From assembly GCF_014695725.1 (NCBI RefSeq), contig NZ_JACJOU010000023.1, positions 52,348 through 116,347 on the forward strand: a stretch of DNA of 64,000 bases, given 5' to 3'. Position numbers and translations under genes: made by a program. Positions 28,777-37,137 of this stretch are shown in pieces. The notes below the pieces were generated by a model, which saw only the letters and a list, made by a program, of their open reading frames with translations, searched no databases and was not told the origin of the DNA. The DNA comes from Microcoleus sp. FACHB-672. Its GTDB lineage: Bacteria; Cyanobacteriota; Cyanobacteriia; Cyanobacteriales; Oscillatoriaceae. Position 1 is the stretch's first letter; every line of letters starts with the position of its first letter.

Positions 28777-29194
28777 CAGGCAAGAATTTTTGATGATTTT
28801 TACTGTGCCGATTCTGCCTGGAGGTTGTGTCAAAGCTAAAGACCGTATGACAGTTTTAAAATTGTCCGGTAAAAGTTTAACTTTTAGCCCTAGTTCTCAA
28901 TTTTTATAAAAAGCTTGGTTCTCAATCAAAGCTAGGTTTCCACTCTGATTTTAGCAGATTTATCAATAGTCGATTAAACAATTTGTTATTCTGTCTAACG
29001 GGTGCCAGTTGCGAAAACTGCCACATGAATTTAAATTTTAACGGCTCAGCTCTCTACATTCAAATCATGTTCACTGGGTTATTTATCAGCGGTTAAAGCT
29101 ATAACTCCGGAATTTTAGCGCTTCCAATCGCTTGAAAATCTTCAACTCAGATGATTTCATAGAAACTGGTTTACTTTTACCCAAATAATTTACT
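28777..29194. other. Divergent promoter region of the COQ4-like gene and the ketosynthase operon
   Basis: About 418 bases with no gene. It contains a dispersed-repeat fragment, TTATCAGCGGTTAAAG, near 29085. It should hold both divergent promoters; no confident boxes can be assigned by eye. Confidence 0.45.
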
Positions 29195-31114
29195 ATGTAC
29201 AGTGCTTACATCAACAGCATCGGTAAGTTTTTGCCTGGAAATCCGGTTAGTAATGATCAAATGGAAGACTACCTGGGTAAAGTTGGGGGACGCCCTTCTA
29301 AAGTTAAGAACCGAATTCTCAAAAGCAATGGTATTCAGCAGCGCTATTACGCTCTTGATAGCCAGCAAAATACCACCTATCTTAACAGTCAAATGGCGGC
29401 TTCTGCGGTGCGAGATGCCCTTTCTCAAATCGATCTAGAACCGACAGCAATTGATTTACTGGCTTGCGGCACAAGTTGGCCAGATTTATTGGTTCCGGGA
29501 TTTGCGAGTATGGTACATGGGGAATTACCTGAATTCTCTCCTTTGGAAACGCTTTCTAGTCAAGGGGTGTGCTGTGCCGGCGTGGCTGCTTTGAAATATG
29601 CCACTTCTCAAGTTCAGCTAGGGACAAAACGGGCAGCTTTTGCTGTGGCGTCTGAATTAGCTTCTCGCTTGTTTAAACACACTAATTTTGAAGCAGAGGA
29701 AGCGGTTAAATCAGGACAGCCGCTTTCATTTGATACCGAGTTTTTGCGTTGGATGCTTTCGGATGGTGCCGGGGCAGTTTTACTACAAAATCATCCGAAT
29801 GCAACAGGCATTAGTTTGAAAATTGAGTGGATTGAACTAATTTCTCACGCCAATGCTTACCCGGTTTGTATGTATGCCGGCGCGGAAGATGCCACGGCTC
29901 AAAAAAGTTGGATGGATTATTCCTCTTATGTATCTGCGGCAACAGCAGGGGCAATCAACTTACGACAGAATATTCGCTTGCTCGATAATGTCATTAAATT
30001 AGGCGTTGAAGGTTGGCTGAAGTTAATAGAATTAGGCCGGGTTTGTCCTGAAGACATTGATTGGTTACTCTGCCATTACTCTTCGCATTTCTTCCGGGGT
30101 CAAATTGTTGAGTTGCTAGAAAAAGCCGGCTGCATGATTCCGGAAGAAAAATGGTTTACAAATCTCTACACACGGGGCAACACCGGCTGTGCTTCTATTT
30201 ACTTAATGCTGGAAGAACTTTTCCATTCTGGCAAGTTGCAACCTGGTCAAAAAATCTTCTGCTTTGTGCCAGAAAGCGGGCGATTTACAACGGCTTATAT
30301 GATGTTGAGTGTAGTTGACTCGTCTTCTGGGGTGGGAGTTGCGCCTGTGACATCGCAACCGGCATCAACTGCCCTTTTTGCAGCCGGCAAGGGAGAATCG
30401 GATATGTCTATGAATTTCTATGAAACTACGCCACTAGAGAGCATCAAACTCGGAAATGAAGAATCCTCCCAAGCTTATTTGTTGCGTGAGCTAGCGCAAG
30501 TTTGGTTAGGATTTGAGCGCCAAATTCGTTCTGTGCCGGTGGTGCGAAAATTACACCGGGGTGAATTCACTCTCGAAGACTATAAAGCACTGTTGCGAAA
30601 CCTCCGTCCTCAAGTCGTGGAAGGCGCACGATGGATTGCTCGCGCCGCTTCAAATATGATAGATTTCCGCTTACGTTCCACCTTCATCGGTCATGCACAG
30701 GACGAGCATCGCGACTATCAAATGCTTGAACGTAATTATACCTCTGTGGGAGGTGCCTTAGACGAAATTGTGAACGCTGAGAAAAACATCGGAAGTGAAG
30801 CGCTTTCAGCATTTATTTTTCATCAGGCATCGCGAGAAAATCCGGTAGATTTAATCGGCAGTATGTTTATTATTGAAGGTTTAGGAAATCAGCTTGCCGG
30901 CCAATGGGCTGTCCAGATTAAACAAACTCTGGGATTGCGAGATGAGCAAGTTTCTTTCTTAGCTTATCACGGCACGAATGATGAATTGCATATCGGTAAA
31001 TTGGAAGCTTTAATCAATGCAGAATGGATGACGGAAGAGATTGCCCGCCGCATTGTGAAAACGGCTCAAGTAACGGCTCGTTTGTACTTGCTGCAACTAG
31101 AGGAAATCCATTAA
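29195..31114 (+). CDS. Ketosynthase III-like enzyme fused to a haem-oxygenase-like diiron domain
   Basis: A two-domain protein of 639 residues. Residues 1-375 form a FabH/KAS III-type thiolase fold with a complete triad: Cys127 in VCCAG, His294 in CHYSSH and Asn329 in RGNTGCAS. DGAGAVLL and the final SGRFTTAYM are further landmarks. A loose linker (about 376-405) leads to a helical domain (about 410-639) of the iron-containing redox/TenA-like kind. It carries HAQDEH (500-505), Glu561 in IIEGLGNQLAG and HGTNDELH, where His592, Asp596 and His599 match the Hx3Dx2H ligands of CADD/UndA-type oxidases. Predicted: condense an acyl thioester with malonyl-ACP, then oxidise or cleave the product. Product unknown. 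The stop overlaps the next start (TAATG). Confidence 0.85.
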   Translation: MYSAYINSIGKFLPGNPVSNDQMEDYLGKVGGRPSKVKNRILKSNGIQQRYYALDSQQNTTYLNSQMAASAVRDALSQIDLEPTAIDLLACGTSWPDLLVPGFASMVHGELPEFSPLETLSSQGVCCAGVAALKYATSQVQLGTKRAAFAVASELASRLFKHTNFEAEEAVKSGQPLSFDTEFLRWMLSDGAGAVLLQNHPNATGISLKIEWIELISHANAYPVCMYAGAEDATAQKSWMDYSSYVSAATAGAINLRQNIRLLDNVIKLGVEGWLKLIELGRVCPEDIDWLLCHYSSHFFRGQIVELLEKAGCMIPEEKWFTNLYTRGNTGCASIYLMLEELFHSGKLQPGQKIFCFVPESGRFTTAYMMLSVVDSSSGVGVAPVTSQPASTALFAAGKGESDMSMNFYETTPLESIKLGNEESSQAYLLRELAQVWLGFERQIRSVPVVRKLHRGEFTLEDYKALLRNLRPQVVEGARWIARAASNMIDFRLRSTFIGHAQDEHRDYQMLERNYTSVGGALDEIVNAEKNIGSEALSAFIFHQASRENPVDLIGSMFIIEGLGNQLAGQWAVQIKQTLGLRDEQVSFLAYHGTNDELHIGKLEALINAEWMTEEIARRIVKTAQVTARLYLLQLEEIH

Positions 31115-32052
31115 TGGAAAATTTGAATTATGAGACGGTTGTGAGCCAACAAAATGCCGAACTCACAACCACAGCAGAAGCAACGGAAATTTATACACCC
31201 AAACCCCGTGATCGCAGAAATCCGAATACTTGGGACACGCTTTATTTAGATGGTGCAATTCCCGTGAATCCCGTAGCAAAAGCTTACATGATTCAGGATT
31301 TGCAAAGCTGGACGCGCAACTATTTGCTCATTCCCATAAAGTTGTTAGCCAATGTGATGCTGGCAGTAATTATGACGGTTAAGCGCTTGCTGCCGTTTCA
31401 ATTTAACGCTTACGGGTTGATGCACAAATCGGCAGCTTTTTTCCTTAACAATTTTGTCTCACCGGCAGCGTGTTATCTAATTGTAAGACACATTTGTATC
31501 GGCTCTAATATTATCAATTTCCTCATTGATAATGGCCCTGATCCAACTCTAGAAAAATCCACCCTTTATCCTCGCACTGTTGATGATTTAGCAGACAGTG
31601 CCTTTCTGGAGCATGACCTAATTCTCTACAATTTTGTTTTAGATTATAATGAGGCGGAGCGAGCCAACCCCCAATGGCTGCAGCAAGTCAAACAGCGGGG
31701 TATTAACTACGATAGTATTGAGCCGGTGACGGTAGAAATTGACTTTCACAGCCGGCGTTGGTTGAGGATTCTGGATTTAGAATCTGCCATTGAGTTGTTT
31801 AAAGTATTTTACTCGCTGTGTTTAACCAGCGATGAATTTGCCAGAGCGGTTTTGTCGCTCCAACTTGATGAAAATATAGGAGTTTACATTGGCAGGCTCA
31901 CGGACGATTATGACTGGCATCATGTCATTGCAAATCGTCATCCCCTTGCCCCTAACAGCCCTTTTAATGCGGCTCGTGACTTATTTTTGCACGGTATCAT
32001 CAGTGAATATCTCTACCGCTATTTAGAGCTTCGCAAACAGCTAAGTTCTTAG
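31114..32052 (+). CDS. Conserved protein of unknown function, coupled to the ketosynthase-diiron fusion
   Basis: A 312-residue protein from the ATG at 31114, whose first base is the last base of the upstream stop codon. AGAGGAAA lies close ahead, so translation is surely coupled. I do not recognise a named domain. Visible features: a polar, Thr/Glu-rich start (1-40), a hydrophobic segment LLIPIKLLANVMLAVIMTV (about 71-89), the acidic and histidine-containing FLEHDLILYNFVLDYNEAE, DFHSRRWLRILDLE, and RLTDDYDWHHVIANRHP near the C-terminus. Clustered His, Asp and Glu suggest a metal-binding helical bundle, but this is only an impression. Operon position suggests it acts on the product of the fusion enzyme, or anchors it at a membrane. 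Confidence 0.8.
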   Translation: MENLNYETVVSQQNAELTTTAEATEIYTPKPRDRRNPNTWDTLYLDGAIPVNPVAKAYMIQDLQSWTRNYLLIPIKLLANVMLAVIMTVKRLLPFQFNAYGLMHKSAAFFLNNFVSPAACYLIVRHICIGSNIINFLIDNGPDPTLEKSTLYPRTVDDLADSAFLEHDLILYNFVLDYNEAERANPQWLQQVKQRGINYDSIEPVTVEIDFHSRRWLRILDLESAIELFKVFYSLCLTSDEFARAVLSLQLDENIGVYIGRLTDDYDWHHVIANRHPLAPNSPFNAARDLFLHGIISEYLYRYLELRKQLSS

Positions 32053-32148
32053 GCAGTTAATGTGCCGGTTGATATTGAGGGATAGGAACTTATCTTTCCG
32101 CTATGTTTATCTGCGGTTAATAAATCAAAAAAATCAACCTTTCCAAAA

Positions 32149-32200
32149 AGTAAGGGCATCATATTCGGTACAATCAGTTCCCGAATGCGATGCCCTTACT
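32149..32200. repeat. MITE-like inverted repeat of the GGGCA family
   Basis: The left arm (32149-32168, AGTAAGGGCATCATATTCGG) and the right arm (32181-32200) are inverted repeats matching at 18 of 20 bases, with a 12-base loop. It lies between the convergent unknown gene and asparaginase gene, so it may also act as a terminator. Confidence 0.8.
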
Positions 32201-32226
32201 CTCAGGTGGAACAAACGTTTCTACAC

Positions 32227-33180
32227 CTAAAGCATAGAGAGTTCCCCAACGACATCCAAACGCATAAAGTCGTTCAGACTTGTGTAACTCTCCGAAAGCA
32301 TTTCCGCCATCGAAGGAGTAATCCAACCCATTTGCTTGAGTAAGTGAATCGCGACGGCATATTTCGCCCGCTTAGCACCGTCGATTGCCTTGATCGCCAA
32401 ACCCATGCCTTCGCCCACTCTGCCGATACACTGAATTCCTTCAGCGCCAGATTTACTCACCAACTCTCCCTCACTCAAGCGCATCAGTTGGGTATCAAAT
32501 TCACCCTCTCCCGCCACCATGACTGGATGATGCGTCATGGCGCGGACAATGCGCTCCATATCCAAACTGCTGCCAGACGCCAACTGAGCGTACAGGGACG
32601 CCATTTGCGCCAGCTGCATAAAATAGGTGGGTGCGCCGCAGTCATCTCGTGCGCTGATAAATTCGGCTGCCGGCATCCGCAGCAGTTCGGCAACTTTCGT
32701 CAAAATCAGCTGCTGCACAGGATGGTTGCGCTGCAAATAAGAGGTGAGCGGCCAATTTCGCTGCCGGCTGACTGCAAGCATCCCGGCGTGTTTGCCTGAG
32801 CAGTTGTATTCCAACCGGCTGCGTTTACCTTCTGGAATCGGGCACTGCAGCGCAGACGGATCAACATCCGCTCGCCAGAGGATGTTAAAAGCTTGCCGCG
32901 ATTGCTCAATAGTCCCTTTGTGAGAGCTACAGATAATCGCCAAGTCTTTGTCAGTTAAGCCGAAGCGTTCGAGGGTGCCGGTTGTGAGTACCGCTAGGGC
33001 TTGAAACGGCTTAAGGGCCGAACGTACAAAGGCGGCAGTTTCCGCATTGCCGGCCACAGATAAGACACGCCCCCGGCTGTCACATACGACGGCCTGGACT
33101 TGATGCTTCGATTCAATAATGCCTTCCCGCAACAGTCTGACTTCCAGTTGTGCGGCTTGAGTTCGTTTTCCCATTGTCAT
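32227..33180 (-). CDS. Asparaginase (PF06089, rhizobial-type)
   Basis: A cytoplasmic L-asparaginase of the AnsA/PF06089 family, unrelated to the E. coli-type enzymes. It converts asparagine to aspartate and ammonia. The 317-residue product shows VRLLREGIIESKHQVQAVVCD, the conserved RSALKPFQAL, AIICSSHKGT, LEYNCSGKHAGMLA (the central motif of the family) and RDDCGAPTYFMQLAQMA near residue 180. The C-terminal KSGAEGIQCIG and GLAIKAIDGAKRA are also typical. Two near starts exist (MTMGKRTQ); the first is used. It is last in a minus-strand run yqeK-rsfS-CGLD27-asparaginase, 74 bases behind the CGLD27 gene. The gap holds heptanucleotide repeats. Confidence 0.93.
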   Translation of the reverse strand: MTMGKRTQAAQLEVRLLREGIIESKHQVQAVVCDSRGRVLSVAGNAETAAFVRSALKPFQALAVLTTGTLERFGLTDKDLAIICSSHKGTIEQSRQAFNILWRADVDPSALQCPIPEGKRSRLEYNCSGKHAGMLAVSRQRNWPLTSYLQRNHPVQQLILTKVAELLRMPAAEFISARDDCGAPTYFMQLAQMASLYAQLASGSSLDMERIVRAMTHHPVMVAGEGEFDTQLMRLSEGELVSKSGAEGIQCIGRVGEGMGLAIKAIDGAKRAKYAVAIHLLKQMGWITPSMAEMLSESYTSLNDFMRLDVVGELSML

Positions 33181-33219
33181 GGGTTAGACTTTATCACTTG
33201 AGGGGACAGGAAAATTATC

Positions 33220-33247
33220 AATTAAGAATTAAGAATCAAGAATTAAG
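33220..33247. repeat. Heptanucleotide tandem repeat (AATTAAG x4)
   Basis: Four heptads, AATTAAG twice, AATCAAG, then AATTAAG, between the asparaginase and CGLD27 genes. Short tandemly repeated heptamers of this kind are known from filamentous cyanobacterial genomes. Confidence 0.75.
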
Positions 33248-33254
33248 AATTCAT

Positions 33255-33767
33255 TCAAAACTTAAAACTTAAAAATTGCCAAGTTAGGCTACCGACAACG
33301 ATTGCGAGTGCTAAAACTCCGAATGTGCGATGGAGCCGGCCTAAAATCGGTTGAATTTGGTGGGCGACAACGAGCCGGTCTCGCAGCAGCATTTCCGGGG
33401 TTTTTTGCCAGCACTGACCGTCATACCACCCGGACTCTTCATACACAACGGTAGAATCCAGCAGGCGATTTCGCACATACCACCAGCCTAAATACAGCCG
33501 CAGCAGCACCAGTGCCAGAATTAAACTGGCACCGGCTGCCCCGCTGAGGATAAATTGGCCAAGATACTTCTTTGGGACAAAACTCGATGCCGCTACCGGC
33601 CCTGAAATTGCCCAGCTGATGCCCCATACCCAGGCGATCCCGGTTAGATAACCCCGCAGATCGCTGATGCCCCAGCGAAAAAACCAAGACTCTTTCAGCT
33701 CTTGATACTCATTGAGCGGTTGCTGTTCGTCGGGGACGGGACATACAGACACAGAAGTATCCTTCAT
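33255..33767 (-). CDS. CGLD27 family protein (Ycf36 homologue)
   Basis: A small membrane protein of the green-lineage and cyanobacterial CGLD27/Ycf36 family, of uncertain biochemical role. The 170-residue product starts with a polar region containing CPVPDEQQPLNEYQEL. It has two hydrophobic helices in the first half (about 42-62 and 75-95), then the family signature YVRNRLLDSTVVYEESGWYDGQCWQKTPEMLLRD split around residues 97-130, and a final hydrophobic helix. The start lies four bases behind the rsfS stop, so the two are surely co-transcribed. The family is restricted to oxygenic phototrophs, which supports the organism assignment. Confidence 0.9.
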   Translation of the reverse strand: MKDTSVSVCPVPDEQQPLNEYQELKESWFFRWGISDLRGYLTGIAWVWGISWAISGPVAASSFVPKKYLGQFILSGAAGASLILALVLLRLYLGWWYVRNRLLDSTVVYEESGWYDGQCWQKTPEMLLRDRLVVAHQIQPILGRLHRTFGVLALAIVVGSLTWQFLSFKF

Positions 33768-33771
33768 GGCG

Positions 33772-34188
33772 CTACTCTCTCCCTGGGCCGGCTGCTGAAA
33801 ATTCTATCCGTTCGGCGTGGCCCCAAAAAGCCTCTAGATTGTAAAATTCTCGTTCTTTCGCCATCAAGACGTGAACAATCACTTCGCCGTAGTCTAGTAG
33901 CACCCAGCTGCCCTCTGCTTGCCCTTCAACACGCAAGGGAAGGCGCTGCCACTCGATTTCTATCTTGTCTTGAACAGACTGGGAAATTGCCCGTACCTGC
34001 ACCCTGGAAAAGCCGGTGGCCATGACAAAATAATCTGCTAGGTAAGACACTTCTGCCACTCCCAGCAAAACAATATCCCCAGCTTTGCGGTCATCCGCCC
34101 CCTGGGCAGCCGTCATGGCAATGGCTCGACTGGTATCTGAGTTGAGCGTGCCGGTGTTGACTAAATCGACTTTGGAATAATCTGACAT
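33772..34188 (-). CDS. rsfS: Ribosomal silencing factor
   Basis: RsfS binds ribosomal protein uL14 and blocks subunit joining, damping translation when nutrients are scarce. The 138-residue product has the family core: KAGDIVLLGVAEVSYLADYFVMATGFSRVQVRAI split across residues 33-66, RVEGQAEGSWVLLDYGEVIVHV and FYNLEAFWGHAERI. The gene sits between yqeK and the CGLD27 gene on the minus strand; rsfS next to yqeK is a widespread bacterial arrangement. The gap to the yqeK stop is about 120 bases, and the gap to the next gene is four bases. Confidence 0.95.
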   Translation of the reverse strand: MSDYSKVDLVNTGTLNSDTSRAIAMTAAQGADDRKAGDIVLLGVAEVSYLADYFVMATGFSRVQVRAISQSVQDKIEIEWQRLPLRVEGQAEGSWVLLDYGEVIVHVLMAKEREFYNLEAFWGHAERIEFSAAGPGRE

Positions 34189-34311
34189 TAAATCTCCAAA
34201 ATCACTATCTGTGGTAAATTCATGCTTGATGTTAATAACATCCCTAAATAATTTGGTGAAAGCGGGCCGAGCGATTTAAACATTCTATTCTGCCTTATTT
34301 GCCCACACAAA

Positions 34312-34929
34312 TTATGCAGAAATGCAGCGATTTTCAGGGCTTGTGACTTTCTGCCCTTGAAGGGCTGTCAGTTGCAAAGCCCAGTTTCGGGTCAGTATGG
34401 TTCGGGGGTGAATCATCTGACGGGTTTCTAACAAGAATCCTAGCGAATAATCGCTGGTTCGCCAAACTGCTTGATAGAGATTTTGCCGGCTCACTTGCCG
34501 CATGGCGTTCAATTCCGCCGTGTCCCCACGACTGGGTTCTAAACTATCAGCGACAAACACCGCACAACAAAGCAAACTCATCGCCGGCCGGCCTAATGTG
34601 TGGTTGCGGATAGCTTGCAAGACTTCCGCGTCCCGCACCTCAAACTGATCCCTCGCGACAATGGCACTGACATCAGCATGGAGCAAATGCGGATTGGCTT
34701 CTAAGACTGAGTCTATCTCCAATCCTTCTTCCCGCGCCATCCCCAACAGTTTTTGGGGCTTAAAATATTTCGCCAGATCGTGCATTAAACCGGCTTGCGC
34801 TGCTTTTTCGGCATCAAGACCGTGATGATCGGCTAGCTCGACCGCCATTGCTTCCACGCCCAGAATATGTCTCAGGCGAGGTGGGGGAACGTTATCTGCT
34901 AACCAGGCTAAAACCCGATCTCGCATCAC
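34312..34929 (-). CDS. yqeK: YqeK-type HD-domain hydrolase (symmetrical Ap4A hydrolase family)
   Basis: YqeK enzymes hydrolyse diadenosine tetraphosphate to two ADP. The 205-residue product carries the HD-domain metal motif as an early His in LRHILGVEAMAVELA, then GLMHDLAKYF, LLHADVSAIVA, AIRNHTLGRPAMS and CAVFVADSLEPSRG, all typical of YqeK. The usual N-terminal NadD partner is not in the window. It heads the minus-strand cluster with rsfS. Two adjacent ATGs (MMRDR) offer a start; the first is used. The C-terminal 30 residues are not conserved. Confidence 0.9.
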   Translation of the reverse strand: MMRDRVLAWLADNVPPPRLRHILGVEAMAVELADHHGLDAEKAAQAGLMHDLAKYFKPQKLLGMAREEGLEIDSVLEANPHLLHADVSAIVARDQFEVRDAEVLQAIRNHTLGRPAMSLLCCAVFVADSLEPSRGDTAELNAMRQVSRQNLYQAVWRTSDYSLGFLLETRQMIHPRTILTRNWALQLTALQGQKVTSPENRCISA

Positions 34930-35261
34930 ATTGGATAACTCCTTAAGCTCATTAATGACAAGGGTGAAGGTAAAGCTGTTAATACAGGATATTTGTATAT
35001 TTTTCTTTCATTTTAGCCAAAATTTCTCGGAGAGTATTTGCCCTGCTTCAAAAACCAGCAACAGCAATTTAAGTATTTTAACGTATTTTTTCTGCCGGCC
35101 CGCGTCCCACCGGCTCGCCACGATTCAGCAGATTTGCGATAGAGTTGCACCCGATTTTCCCCGTGAAGGTCAAAGGCCGAAATAACTTGGCAACTTCGGA
35201 CGCTGCTTGCCAGTTTGACCTTCAACTGTCCGCCCCTATTGCGCTTGTCATCTGCCATTCC
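34930..35261. other. Gap between yqeK start and the glycosyltransferase end
   Basis: About 332 bases. An 81-codon minus-strand frame (35013-35258) starts three bases after the glycosyltransferase stop, but it is rich in Arg, Lys and Cys and has no recognisable domain. I do not accept it as a gene. Confidence 0.4.
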
Positions 35262-36503
35262 CTATTTGCCGGTGCTGGCTTTTACGGCCTCAAACAACGC
35301 TTCATAGCGATCTAAAGCTTGCTCAAATCCATAATGCTCGATGGCGTACTGCCGGCCTTGACGACCGAACGCTTCAGCTTTATCGGGATTCTTGTACAAA
35401 TCTAGAATGGCCGCTGCCAATGCCTCTGCGTCTTCTGGAGGCACGACGATGCCGCCACCGCTTTCCTTAACGGCTTTTGCCGCAGTGCCGGTGGCGGGAA
35501 CCGAGGCCACGATCGGGCGACCACTCGCAAGATGCAGGGGAATCTTGGACGGCATATTGAAGGAAATCACATTATGCTTTTGCAAGACTAAAGCCACATC
35601 AGCCCCTGCCAGAAGATCCGGCAAATGTTCGCGGTCTTGAAATGGCAAGAGCAAAACGGGAGGCGCACCACAGGCTTTGCGATAATCGCGCAATTCATGA
35701 ATGGCGCTGGGTTCTCCCACAATCACAAAGGCAATCTCTGGAATGTGGCGCAAGCGGACGGATGCCTCAATAACGGTTTCTAAGCCTTGGGTGAGTCCTA
35801 TATTGCCGGAGTAGAGCACCACAAATTTGTTGTTGAGCTGATGGGCGGCGCGGAAGGGGTTGTCTTCTTTGGGCATCGGGCGGATGAAATTAACATCAAC
35901 CCAGTTGGAAATTTTGACAATTTTACTGGCCGGCACTCCCTTCTGGAGCAAATTATCCACAAATCCATCCGCAATCACGCTGATCGTGTGTGCGTTGTGG
36001 TAGGCAAATTTTTCCAGGGATTCAAAGACGCCAATCATCGCTTTGTTTTTGAGCAAACCCACGTGGACGGCGGCTTCTGGCAGAATGTCTTGAACATTAA
36101 GCACGACAGGACACTGGCGAATCCACCCCAGCATACTTGCCGGCAAGCCAATGGGCAGGGGTGGCACAGTCGCTAAGATGACTTCCGGCGGCCAACTTTT
36201 GAGGGCGTGTACCATGCTGGTACAGACAAAGCTGGCATCCAGCAATATCCGGTCAACCAGGTTAGGATGCGGCCCACGAATCCACAGGGTGCTGCGCTGG
36301 ATGGTGACATCGTTTCTGCGTTCGGTCATGTACCACCGGCCTTGGTAGCCTTGGTAGATTCGGCGTTCCGGATAGTTGGGCATCCCGGTGACGACGCGCA
36401 GTTGATGGCCTCGCGCCACTAAACCTTCTGCCAGTTCGGTCATCAGGGGGGCGATGCCGATTGGCTCTGGGTGGTAGTTGTAGGAATAAATTAAAATACG
36501 CAT
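35262..36503 (-). CDS. Family 4 glycosyltransferase, WcaI-like
   Basis: A retaining GT-B glycosyltransferase, 413 residues, of the WcaI type used in exopolysaccharide synthesis. The N-terminal domain begins MRILIYSYNYHPEPIGIAPL and contains VVTGMPNYPERRIYQGYQGRW. The LNVQDILPEAAVHVGLL block near 140 is typical of WcaI. The C-terminal nucleotide-sugar domain has FVVLYSGNIGLTQGLETVIEA, FVIVGEP, LLPFQDREHLPDLLAGADVALV and NMPSKIPLHLASGRPIVASV, with the EX7E-like acidic site partly replaced. It is a solitary minus-strand gene with no linked polysaccharide cluster, so the donor and acceptor are unknown. Confidence 0.92.
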   Translation of the reverse strand: MRILIYSYNYHPEPIGIAPLMTELAEGLVARGHQLRVVTGMPNYPERRIYQGYQGRWYMTERRNDVTIQRSTLWIRGPHPNLVDRILLDASFVCTSMVHALKSWPPEVILATVPPLPIGLPASMLGWIRQCPVVLNVQDILPEAAVHVGLLKNKAMIGVFESLEKFAYHNAHTISVIADGFVDNLLQKGVPASKIVKISNWVDVNFIRPMPKEDNPFRAAHQLNNKFVVLYSGNIGLTQGLETVIEASVRLRHIPEIAFVIVGEPSAIHELRDYRKACGAPPVLLLPFQDREHLPDLLAGADVALVLQKHNVISFNMPSKIPLHLASGRPIVASVPATGTAAKAVKESGGGIVVPPEDAEALAAAILDLYKNPDKAEAFGRQGRQYAIEHYGFEQALDRYEALFEAVKASTGK

Positions 36504-37137
36504 TGTCTGTAATCTATACCCGGTTGGCGGGGAAAGTGCTTGACTCAGTCTATATGGGGAGTGGGAGATTGAGTATGCTGCTGCCTGCCACTATCATGCC
36601 TCCTCTGGGTTCTGCGGCAGCAAGCGTGCGAATTGTATTAATTTTTATCTATTTATGTTTAACAATCAGTCGTGATTAATAGGCAATCGGTTATTTAAAT
36701 AAAAGGTGGTAATTTGGGAGTTAAACGGTGCCGGTTGAGATCACGTGTATGTACAATAACTGCACTCTGAAAGAATTGCCGATTAACGGAGAGAGGGCCG
36801 GCATCAGCGCTGGCTCAGACACGATGGCCGGTGTAGTGCACGCTCTAGAGGCGTTTAATTGCCAAGCCAGAAACTGAGTGGCTCAGGGCTAGAGGCACAG
36901 ACTAGAAGATGTGCGGGATATCGCATCGGCAAACCCTGAGCGGCGAATAGTGTTAAGAAAATCCTAGCTCAAGTGGGCCGGCACTCGGTTTGAGAGCAGT
37001 TGAATGCTTCTAGAGAGAGAGATTAACGAGCAGAGCCGATCACTCATCTGGAAAATCGCTTTAATGATAGCAGTATGATTCGCAACCACGCTCCAACACT
37101 GGAGCCACCTAAAAGAACAGAATCAAAGGAGCCTGCG
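36504..37137. other. Gap with a GC-richer, possibly structured stretch
   Basis: About 634 bases without a supported gene. The part 36770-36990 is richer in G and C than its flanks and has complementary blocks. GCTCAGGG (36881-36888) pairs with CCCTGAGC (36934-36941) around a smaller TGCG/CGCA stem. A small RNA or leader of the lipoprotein gene is possible; there is no family match I can name. Confidence 0.35.

Noticed and set aside
35013..35258. 81-codon minus-strand frame just behind the glycosyltransferase
   Set aside because: Composition is rich in Arg, Lys and Cys, as in translated non-coding DNA; no domain; the three-base spacing alone is weak evidence.
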